From Pseudomonadota bacterium (GTDB lineage: Bacteria; Pseudomonadota; Alphaproteobacteria; Rhizobiales; Beijerinckiaceae), in assembly GCA_023422485.1 (NCBI GenBank), contig JAGTAM010000560.1, positions 1 through 6,535 on the forward strand: 6,535 nucleotides of DNA, in the 5' to 3' direction. Position numbers and translations under genes: made by a program. The notes below the pieces were generated by a model. The model worked only from the letters and a program-made list of their open reading frames with translations, was not told the DNA's origin and did not search any database. Positions 1 to 5,690 of this stretch are shown in pieces (the stretch's first letter is position 1; each line of letters opens with the position of its first letter).

Positions 1-1559
1 CTCTCGGCCTGCACCGACATCCAGAGTTCGTTGATCTGCTCGGCCGTCAGCTCGCCCTTGGCGCGGGCGAGGTGGACCTTCCGCTCGAACGAGTAGAACG
101 CGATCTGGCGCACGACCGTGTTGATCATGTCCTCGACCTTGGCCGCGAGCATGGCCCGGCGCTGGGTCGGGTCGGTGGTCCCTCCCAGCAGCCGGCGAAA
201 GGTCAGCATCTCGCCGAACACGCTCGCCGTTTCCGCCAGCGTCAGCGGGGTCGGCGCCATCAGCGCACCGTTGGGGGCGGCGAGCACTTGGTGCACGCCG
301 TGTCCCAGTTCGTGCGCGAGCGTCATCACGTCCCGCGGCTTACCCTGGTAGTTCACCAGAACGTAGGGGTGGGCCGAGGGCACGGTCGGGTGTGCGAAGG
401 CGCCCGGCGCCTTGCCGGGCCGGGTCGGCGCATCGATCCAGCCGCCATCGAAGAATCTTTTGGCGATGCCGGCCATGTCCGGCGAGAAGGCGTTGTAGGC
501 CTCCAAGACCGTGTCGCGGGCCTGCGCCCAGGGAATCGTGCGCTGCTCGACCTTCGGCAGCGGCGCGTTGCGGTCCCAGTACGGCAGCGCCTCGACGCCG
601 AACCACTTGGCCTTGAGCCGGTAGTAGCGGTGCGACAGGCGCGGATAGGCCGCGCGCACGGCCTCGACCATGGCGGCGACGACTTCGGGCTCGACGCGGT
701 TCGAGAGGTGGCGGGCATCGGCCACATCCTTGAAGCCGCGCCAGCGATCGGAAATCTCCTTGTCCTTGGCGAGCGTGTTGGTGATCAGCGTGAAGATGCG
801 CAGGTTCGCCCGCAGCGTCTCGCCGAGCGCCAGCGCCGCCTCCTTGCGCACCGCGCCGTCCGGATCCTGGAGCTTGTTCAGCGTCGGCTCCAGCGTCAGG
901 CGCTCGCCCTGCACGGGGAAGCGCAGCGAGGCGATGGTCTCGTTGAAAAGCCGGTCCCAGGCCGCGCTCGACGTCACGGACTTGTCGAGGAACAGCTTTT
1001 CCGTGCGGTCGTCGAGCTGGTAGGGCTTCTCGCGGCGCAGATCCTCGATCCAGGGCCGGTAGCGCGCGAGCGGACCGTCCGCCATCGCCGCGTCGAGCAC
1101 GCCGTCCTCGACACGGTTCAGCTCCAGGCCGAAGAACAAAAGGTCGCCCGACGCCGTGGTCAGCCGCTCACGGGTGTCGCCGTAGAACTTGGCGCGGGTC
1201 TCGTCGGTGGTGTCGCCGGAATAGACGAGCCCGGCATAGGACATCAGCCGCCCCATCAGATCCTCGATCCGCTCGTAGGCCTGCACTGCCTCACCGAGGA
1301 CGGACGACGCGTCCGGCCCGGAGGCGATCTCGGCGATCCGGCCGGCATAACGTGCGGCGAAGGCGCGGCTCTCCGCCTCGGCCCGGTCGAGATCGTCCCG
1401 GAAGGCGGGCGCATCCATGCCGGGATAGAGGTCGGTGAGGTCCCATTCGGGCAGCACGCCGAGATCGGCCGCCTGCAACGCGCTGCGCACGGTCGCAAGC
1501 TCTTCGGCTCCCCTCGGCAACTCCGCGGATAGGGCAGCGAAAACGGCTCGGCTCGACAT
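1..1559 (-). CDS. pepF: M3 family oligoendopeptidase (PepF type), C-terminus cut by window edge
   Basis: Probable cytosolic zinc metallopeptidase that degrades short oligopeptides (M3B, oligoendopeptidase F family). The minus-strand frame is open for 519 codons from ATG at 1559 to the window edge. Near the N-terminus it reads LPEWDLTDLYPGMD (about residues 36-49), typical of PepF N-termini. The zinc site HELGH is at residues 416-420 (bases 300-314), within the context DVMTLAHELGH. The third zinc ligand is probably E443 in LAETASVFGE, 23 residues after the second His. Then follows IAFYSFERKVHLARAKGELT, also PepF-like. Family members are about 600 residues, so roughly 80-100 residues are missing, including the C-terminal substrate-binding His/Tyr region. 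The start is supported by GAGGAA at 1570-1575 (minus sense), 10 bases upstream. No signal peptide is seen. It is transcribed divergently from the response regulator gene and shows no functional link to the other genes. The family call is firm; the exact substrate is unknown. Confidence 0.93.
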   Translation of the reverse strand, partial: MSSRAVFAALSAELPRGAEELATVRSALQAADLGVLPEWDLTDLYPGMDAPAFRDDLDRAEAESRAFAARYAGRIAEIASGPDASSVLGEAVQAYERIEDLMGRLMSYAGLVYSGDTTDETRAKFYGDTRERLTTASGDLLFFGLELNRVEDGVLDAAMADGPLARYRPWIEDLRREKPYQLDDRTEKLFLDKSVTSSAAWDRLFNETIASLRFPVQGERLTLEPTLNKLQDPDGAVRKEAALALGETLRANLRIFTLITNTLAKDKEISDRWRGFKDVADARHLSNRVEPEVVAAMVEAVRAAYPRLSHRYYRLKAKWFGVEALPYWDRNAPLPKVEQRTIPWAQARDTVLEAYNAFSPDMAGIAKRFFDGGWIDAPTRPGKAPGAFAHPTVPSAHPYVLVNYQGKPRDVMTLAHELGHGVHQVLAAPNGALMAPTPLTLAETASVFGEMLTFRRLLGGTTDPTQRRAMLAAKVEDMINTVVRQIAFYSFERKVHLARAKGELTAEQINELWMSVQAE

Positions 1560-1625
1560 GATGTGCTGTTTCCTCGACGCATCGGACCGCGGGTCGGCGC
1601 AAGGAGCCCGCCACGGTCGGGGTCA

Positions 1626-1654
1626 GATATCGAGCGCGAGGCCCGTACGATCAA
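1626..1654 (-). promoter_or_regulatory. Candidate housekeeping promoter for the M3 peptidase gene
   Basis: On the minus strand, TTGATC (bases 1654-1649) and GATATC (bases 1631-1626) are separated by exactly 17 bases. The -35 matches four or five consensus positions, while the -10 is weak. Transcription would start near 1619 and leave a leader of about 60 bases before the ATG at 1559. This is pattern matching only; alphaproteobacterial promoters are hard to call by eye. Confidence 0.28.
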
Positions 1655-1741
1655 CCGCGTTCCTCAATCCCGTCAGCCGGAGGGCCCACGGATCGTTGGC
1701 AATGTCTTTTGGAAAGTGGCAGCGATCAAATTCAAGCGTCG

Positions 1742-1757
1742 TTAAGCGGCGCTTTAC
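1742..1757 (+). promoter_or_regulatory. CtrA-like binding box upstream of the TacA-like regulator
   Basis: The sequence is TTAA, seven bases, then TTTAC. The known CtrA full site in alphaproteobacteria is TTAA-N7-TTAA(C), so this has the right spacing and one mismatch. It lies about 118 bases upstream of the regulator start, in the least GC-rich part of the gap. The same bases also form a short imperfect inverted repeat (AAGC-N3-GCTT core), so another regulator could be involved. In Caulobacter tacA is reported to be under CtrA control, which makes the placement meaningful, but binding here is inference. Confidence 0.4.
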
Positions 1758-1874
1758 GCTCGTCGGCGATCCTGTGCCTCGAAACGAAACAGCCCGCCGC
1801 CCTGCGCCCCCCGCTCTCTGCTCGGAGACGGTGCCGGCTCGCGGCCGGTTCGAGCGGAAAGCGAGGCGCCCCGC

Positions 1875-3365
1875 ATGTCGACCACCGTTCTCATCATCGA
1901 CGACGATCCCGTCCAGCGCCGCCTCGCCGAGGCGATGGTGCGCCGCCTTGGCTTCGAGGCGCGGATCGCGGAGAACGGGCATGACGGGCTGAACCTCCTG
2001 CGCGGCGGCGAGAACGTCGATGTCGTGCTGCTCGACCTCGTCATGCCCGGCGGTATGGACGGGCTGAGCGTGCTCGCCGAGATGCGCAAGAGCGGGATCG
2101 ACACGCCGGTCATCGTCCAGACCTCGAACGGCTCCATCGACGCGGTGGTGAACGCGATGCGGGCGGGCGCCGTCGATTTCGTGGTCAAGCCGGCCGGCGC
2201 CGAGCGGTTGCAGGTCTCGATCAAGAACGCCCTGCGAGTCGATCAACTCGAGGAGGAGGTGCGCCGCATGCGCCGCCGCGCCTCCGGGGCGCTCGGCTTC
2301 AAGGATCTCGCCTCGAAGAGCCCGGACATGGAGCGGGTGATCCGGCTTGCGGAGCGGGCGGCGAAGTCGAACATCCCCGTCCTGATCGAGGGTGAGTCGG
2401 GGGTCGGCAAGGAGGTGCTGGCCCGGGCGATCCAGGGCTCGGGCGACCGGCGCGGAAAGCCTTTCGTCACCGTGAACTGCGGCGCGATCCCTGAGAACCT
2501 CGTCGAATCGACCCTGTTCGGCCACGAGAAGGGTGCCTTCACCGGCGCCACCGAGAAGCATGTCGGCAAATTTGTCGAAGCCTCGGGCGGGACGCTGTTC
2601 CTCGACGAGATCGGCGAGCTTCCGCTCGACGCCCAGGTGAAGCTCCTGCGGGCGCTACAGGAGGGCGAGGTCGATCCCGTCGGCGGCAAGCGCGCCGTGC
2701 GCGTCGATATCCGCCTGATCTCGGCGACCAACCGCTCGCTGCTCGACCTCGTGAAGCAGGGCAAATTCCGCGAGGATCTCTATTACCGCCTCAACGTCTT
2801 CCCGATGACGCTGCCGCCGCTGCGGGCGCGGCGTGAGGACATTCCGGATCTGGTGCGCTCGTTCTGTGCCCGGTTCGCGGCTGAGGAAGGCAAACGCCTG
2901 CGCGGCATCACGGCTGAAGCCATGGCGCTGCTCTCGCGCTACCCCTGGCCCGGCAACGTGCGCCAGTTGGAGAACGCTCTATTTCGTGCCGTGGTGCTCG
3001 CCGACGGCGACGAACTGACGGTGGCCGAATTTCCGCAGATCGCCGCGCAGGTCGAGGGCTTCGACGTGCGCATCCCGCCGCTCCCGGTGCAGGCGGCCCT
3101 GCCGGCGGGCGGCCTGGAACCGGTGCGGGAGATCGTCCGCGTCGAAGTGCGCGATCCGCACGCCATGTCCCTCGTGGTCGAGGAGACCGGCGACATGAAG
3201 ACGATGGAGACGGTCGAGGCGGAGGTGATCCGCTTCGCCCTGCAATTCTACCGCGGCCGAATGTCCGAAGTCTCCCGCCGCCTCGGAATCGGCCGATCCA
3301 CCCTCTACCGCAAGCTCAAGGAACTCGGCCTCGACGAGGAGGAGCGTTCCGAGGACGCCGCCTGA
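1875..3365 (+). CDS. NtrC-class response regulator, sigma-54-dependent activator, TacA-like
   Basis: Cytosolic two-component transcription activator that, when phosphorylated, would use ATP to open sigma-54 RNA polymerase promoters. It is 496 residues and complete. The receiver domain (about 3-120) has the acidic pair D10/D11, phospho-acceptor D54 in LLDLVMP, T83 and K105. A short coiled linker rich in E and R follows (about 122-137). The AAA+ domain (about 143-375) has Walker A GESGVGKE at 173-180, GAFTGA at 220-225 (sigma-54 contact), Walker B TLFLDE at 240-245, the arginine-finger region FREDLYYRLN at 298-307, and sensor II in PWPGNVRQLEN at 357-367. The C-terminal Fis-type HTH is at about 445-486 (EVSRRLGIGRSTLYRKLKELGL). 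GAGG at 1863-1866, 8 bases before the ATG, supports the start. Length and receiver/AAA+ wording resemble Caulobacter TacA more than NtrC itself. No histidine kinase lies beside it, so it may be fed by a phosphorelay encoded elsewhere. The likely nearby target is the downstream transpeptidase gene. Confidence 0.95.
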   Translation: MSTTVLIIDDDPVQRRLAEAMVRRLGFEARIAENGHDGLNLLRGGENVDVVLLDLVMPGGMDGLSVLAEMRKSGIDTPVIVQTSNGSIDAVVNAMRAGAVDFVVKPAGAERLQVSIKNALRVDQLEEEVRRMRRRASGALGFKDLASKSPDMERVIRLAERAAKSNIPVLIEGESGVGKEVLARAIQGSGDRRGKPFVTVNCGAIPENLVESTLFGHEKGAFTGATEKHVGKFVEASGGTLFLDEIGELPLDAQVKLLRALQEGEVDPVGGKRAVRVDIRLISATNRSLLDLVKQGKFREDLYYRLNVFPMTLPPLRARREDIPDLVRSFCARFAAEEGKRLRGITAEAMALLSRYPWPGNVRQLENALFRAVVLADGDELTVAEFPQIAAQVEGFDVRIPPLPVQAALPAGGLEPVREIVRVEVRDPHAMSLVVEETGDMKTMETVEAEVIRFALQFYRGRMSEVSRRLGIGRSTLYRKLKELGLDEEERSEDAA

Positions 3366-3379
3366 TACTAGGGTGGAGG

Positions 3380-3405
3380 GAACAGCCGGCCAGGCTCGGC
3401 TGTTC
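3380..3405. repeat. Perfect 9-bp inverted repeat: activator site or transcript-end hairpin
   Basis: GAACAGCCG, eight bases, then CGGCTGTTC, starting 14 bases after the regulator stop codon. It has two readings. As RNA it is a GC-rich hairpin that could end or protect the regulator transcript, but no T-run follows, so a classic intrinsic terminator is unlikely. As DNA it is a 26-base dyad centred about 70 bases upstream of the predicted sigma-54 start near 3462, suited to a dimeric Fis-type HTH protein such as the adjacent activator. The sequence alone does not separate the two. Confidence 0.6.
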
Positions 3406-3424
3406 GCTCTCAGGGTCCGGCTTG

Positions 3425-3434
3425 GCCTTAAGGC
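3425..3434. repeat. 10-bp perfect palindrome abutting the -24 element
   Basis: GCCTTAAGGC is a perfect palindrome ending one base before the TGGC of the sigma-54-type promoter. It could be a minor operator or chance. It also lies directly in front of an ATG at 3435 that I do not accept as the transpeptidase start. Confidence 0.3.
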
Positions 3435-3435
3435 A

Positions 3436-3450
3436 TGGCCGTGTGGTTGC
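3436..3450 (+). promoter_or_regulatory. Candidate sigma-54 (-24/-12) promoter for the L,D-transpeptidase gene
   Basis: TGGC, seven bases, then TTGC: the GG (3437-3438) and GC (3449-3450) dinucleotides are separated by exactly 10 bases, as sigma-54 requires. It matches the family consensus TGGCAC-N5-TTGCA at both four-base cores and differs at the less conserved inner bases and the last A. Transcription would start near 3462, giving a leader of about 63 bases to the ATG at 3525. The gene just upstream encodes a sigma-54 activator with an intact GAFTGA motif, and an inverted repeat about 70 bases upstream of the predicted start could be its binding site. This is by-eye matching, without expression data. 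Confidence 0.55.
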
Positions 3451-3524
3451 GCACGGTCGCGCTTGGGTCGATGATCTTTAAGCAGAGCTGCGGCAGTCTC
3501 GGCCGTATCCAGGGAGTTGCCGAC

Positions 3525-5462
3525 ATGCGCGCTGCATCGGGAGCCGGAACGGGCATCGGGCGGACCCTGTCCGTCGCCTTGGCCGCCCTCTTCGCCTTCG
3601 GCCAAGCCCCGGTCCGTGCCGAGGAGCCCGCTGCCGCCGGGAGCGAGGTCGTCATCCGAAAGGCCGCCGTCGACCCGACGGAAGCTCCCGCCCTCTCCCC
3701 CGACACAAGCGAGGGGGCGCCCTCCGCTGCGGAAGTCCCCGCGCCGCCCGAGGAGCCGGCCCAGATCACCGTCATCCAAGGCCCGCCTGCGCCGGTCGCA
3801 CCGAGCGAGCCGCTTCCGGCCGCCGTCTATGCCCGCCTCAACGACACCGCGCCGCTGCTGCAGCGGCTGACCGTCAAGGACCGCGAGGCAATCCAGGCCT
3901 TCTACGCGCTCGGCGATTTCAAGCCGGTCTGGATCGAGAAGGGCGCCTTCAATGCCGCCGCTCAAGCGGCGATCGCGCGCCTGCGCGCCGCGGGCGAGGA
4001 CGGGCTCGATCCGAACGCCTACCCGGTGCCGGCGGTGGGCAAGCTCAGCCGCCCGGACACGGATGCCGAGATCGCCGAGGCCGACCTCAAGCTCTCCGCC
4101 GCGTTTGCCCTCTATGCCCGCGATGCCCGCGGCGGACGGGTGAACCCGGCCGCGATCTCCAAGCTGATCACGCCCACCCTCGATCTGCCGGCCGCCGACG
4201 CGGTGCTGACCCGCCTCGCCGCGGCGGGCGCCGGGGCCGGTGAGGTGCTGCAGGGCTACAATCCGCGTCAGCCGGGCTACCTCGCTCTGAAGCAGCGGCT
4301 TGCCGGCCTCAGGGCCGGGCGGACGCAAGGAGCGCCGAGCGTCAAGCTTCCCGACGGACCCGTCCTCAAGCTCGGCATGAGCGACCCGCGGGTGCCGCTG
4401 CTGCGCAGCCGGTTCGGCCTGGAGTCGCGCTCCGCCGGCACGCTCGATGCCGCGCCCGGCGAGTCCGACGCCTACGACCGCTCCGTCGCCGACGCCGTGA
4501 AAGACTTTCAGCGCAGCCGCGGCCTGCCGGCGAACGGCACGCTCACCCGCGCCACTGTCGCGGCGCTCGCCAATCCGAGCGTGCCGAAGGCGAGCGCGAG
4601 CGAGGCCGACATCCTCGTCAACATGGAGCGTTGGCGCTGGCTGCCCTCCGAACTCGGGCCGGACTACGTCTTCGTCAACGTGCCGGAGTTCAAGCTGAAG
4701 GTTTTTCGCGAAGGGCGCCTTCGCGACGAGACCCGGGTGATCGTCGGCAAGCCGACCAGTCCGACGCCGACCTTTTCGGGGATGATGGAGTATGCCGTCG
4801 TCAACCCGTCCTGGTACGTGCCGCCCTCGATCCTCAAGCAGATGCTCGCCTCTGGCCGCACCGCCGGGTTCGAGGTCGTGCGACGGGGCGGCGCGATCTC
4901 TCTGCGTCAGCCGCCGGGTGAGCGGAACGCGCTCGGCTTCATCAAGTTCATGTTCCCCAACCAGCACGCGGTCTACCTGCACGACACGCCGAACCGCTCG
5001 CTGTTCTCGGCCTCGACCCGCGCCTTCAGCCACGGCTGCGTCCGCGTGGACGATCCCTTCCGCTTTGCCGACGCGGTGTTGCCGAACTGGACCCAGGAGC
5101 GCCTGAAGAAGCTGATCGGCAAGGGCGAGCGGACGCTGCGCCTGCCCGAGAAGCTGCCGGTGCATCTTGCCTACTTCACCGCGGAGGTGGACGATCTCGG
5201 CTCCTACCGCACCCTTCCCGACCTCTACGGCTATGACGGCCCGATGAAGGTTGCGCTGGGTCTCAGCCCCCGCTCGGACGCGGTGGCGAAAGCTCCCGCC
5301 GCGCCGAAGAAAGCCGCCGAGGCCCGCCCGGTGCGGCGTCAGGCCGCGACGCGCGAGGCGGTGCGAAGCGAGCGCCGCGCCTCACCGCGTCGGGCACCTG
5401 ACATGTTCGGCGAGACGGGGAATGGCCAAGTCTACGCCTATCCGCAGCGCAGCTTCTGGTAG
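3525..5462 (+). CDS. Secreted L,D-transpeptidase, YcbB/LdtD type (YkuD domain)
   Basis: Periplasmic enzyme expected to form 3-3 (mDAP-mDAP) peptidoglycan cross-links through an acyl-cysteine intermediate. From ATG 3525 it has 645 residues, close to E. coli YcbB (about 615). A Sec signal peptide (R13, hydrophobic 14-26) has a likely cut after VRA at 32. A Pro/Ala/Glu-rich linker (33-101) is followed by the transpeptidase scaffold domain (about 102-265), a peptidoglycan-binding domain (about 281-352, ending DFQRSRGLPANGTLT), and YkuD (about 381-520). The catalytic motif SHGCVRVDD contains H503 and Cys505; YLHDTP has H486. The segment ending PDLYGYD (about 571) is also YcbB-like. An Ala/Arg/Lys-rich tail (572-645) ends in SFW. 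The start at 3525 has AGGGAG (3511-3516) 8 bases upstream and yields a normal signal peptide. An in-frame ATG at 3435 would add 30 residues and lies upstream of the predicted sigma-54 promoter. The next gene encodes a putative cross-link-cutting enzyme. Confidence 0.95.
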   Translation: MRAASGAGTGIGRTLSVALAALFAFGQAPVRAEEPAAAGSEVVIRKAAVDPTEAPALSPDTSEGAPSAAEVPAPPEEPAQITVIQGPPAPVAPSEPLPAAVYARLNDTAPLLQRLTVKDREAIQAFYALGDFKPVWIEKGAFNAAAQAAIARLRAAGEDGLDPNAYPVPAVGKLSRPDTDAEIAEADLKLSAAFALYARDARGGRVNPAAISKLITPTLDLPAADAVLTRLAAAGAGAGEVLQGYNPRQPGYLALKQRLAGLRAGRTQGAPSVKLPDGPVLKLGMSDPRVPLLRSRFGLESRSAGTLDAAPGESDAYDRSVADAVKDFQRSRGLPANGTLTRATVAALANPSVPKASASEADILVNMERWRWLPSELGPDYVFVNVPEFKLKVFREGRLRDETRVIVGKPTSPTPTFSGMMEYAVVNPSWYVPPSILKQMLASGRTAGFEVVRRGGAISLRQPPGERNALGFIKFMFPNQHAVYLHDTPNRSLFSASTRAFSHGCVRVDDPFRFADAVLPNWTQERLKKLIGKGERTLRLPEKLPVHLAYFTAEVDDLGSYRTLPDLYGYDGPMKVALGLSPRSDAVAKAPAAPKKAAEARPVRRQAATREAVRSERRASPRRAPDMFGETGNGQVYAYPQRSFW

Positions 5463-5477
5463 GTGCGAGGCCGCACC
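5462..5477 (+). terminator. Small hairpin at the transpeptidase stop codon
   Basis: GGTGCG, four bases, then CGCACC form a perfect 6-bp stem starting at the last base of the stop codon, followed by only three Ts (5479-5481). It is a weak intrinsic terminator candidate at best, and could instead be an attenuator or 3'-end stabiliser. Confidence 0.3.
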
Positions 5478-5481
5478 GTTT

Positions 5482-5517
5482 CCCGCCCAGATCGGTGATT
5501 CTGGCATGCCGGGCGGG
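5482..5517. repeat. 7-bp GC inverted repeat with nested alternative stem
   Basis: CCCGCCC (5482-5488) pairs with GGGCGGG (5511-5517) across 22 bases. A competing inner stem, CCAGA with TCTGG, can form inside it. With the hairpin just before it, this gives two consecutive structures after the transpeptidase gene. A run of six Ts at 5548-5553 is too far away to complete a standard terminator. The function is not known; it may simply reduce read-through into the next gene. Confidence 0.35.
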
Positions 5518-5690
5518 ACAGCGCCGGATGATGCGCTTGCGAGGCTCTTTTTTGCCACGGTTCGCCCGTAGCGGTCGCTGAAGACGGCGAGCAGCACGGG
5601 CCCCGAGACGACCCGCCTTTCCGGTCCTCGGCCACCTTTGCGCCCCTCGCGGCATCGCCGATGTCGCGCCCGTCCCGCGAGGTGAGGACC

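Larger units (their letters stand above)
1560..1874. other. Divergent intergenic region between peptidase and response regulator
   Basis: This 315-base non-coding stretch separates two divergent genes. It holds the peptidase ribosome-binding site (1570-1575), a candidate minus-strand promoter (1626-1654), a locally AT-richer patch at about 1695-1757 including a CtrA-like box (1742-1757), and the response regulator ribosome-binding site GAGG (1863-1866). Short open frames crossing it on both strands look like GC-driven shadows. I found no convincing sigma-54 element, small RNA or tRNA in it. Confidence 0.6.

Noticed and set aside
72..1532. Plus-strand open frame of 486 codons
   Set aside because: Antisense shadow of the M3 peptidase, whose HELGH zinc motif and ribosome-binding site are on the other strand; the shadow has no domain signature.
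1692..1708. TGGC-containing stretch upstream of the regulator, considered as an autoregulatory sigma-54 promoter
   Set aside because: TGGC is followed by TTTG rather than TTGC at the required spacing, so the essential -12 GC is absent.
1623..2561. Minus-strand open frame of 312 codons across the intergenic gap and regulator 5' half
   Set aside because: Composition-driven shadow of the receiver and AAA+ coding region; no recognisable motifs.
2979..5165. Very long minus-strand open frame (about 728 codons) opposite the regulator 3' end and the transpeptidase
   Set aside because: It overlaps two well-supported plus-strand genes with clear motifs. Its translation is rich in Arg/Gly/Leu with no recognisable domain, as expected for the antisense of GC-rich codons.
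5521..5553. GCGC-N8-GCGC followed by a T6 run, considered as an intrinsic terminator
   Set aside because: The stem is only 4 bp and ends 11 bases before the T-run, so it does not fit a functional terminator geometry.
5629..5643. Possible second sigma-54 promoter (CGGC-N7-GCGC) ahead of the DUF882-type gene
   Set aside because: GG-N10-GC spacing is present, but the flanking -24 T and -12 TT are missing. In GC-rich DNA this minimal pattern is common by chance, so I do not call it.
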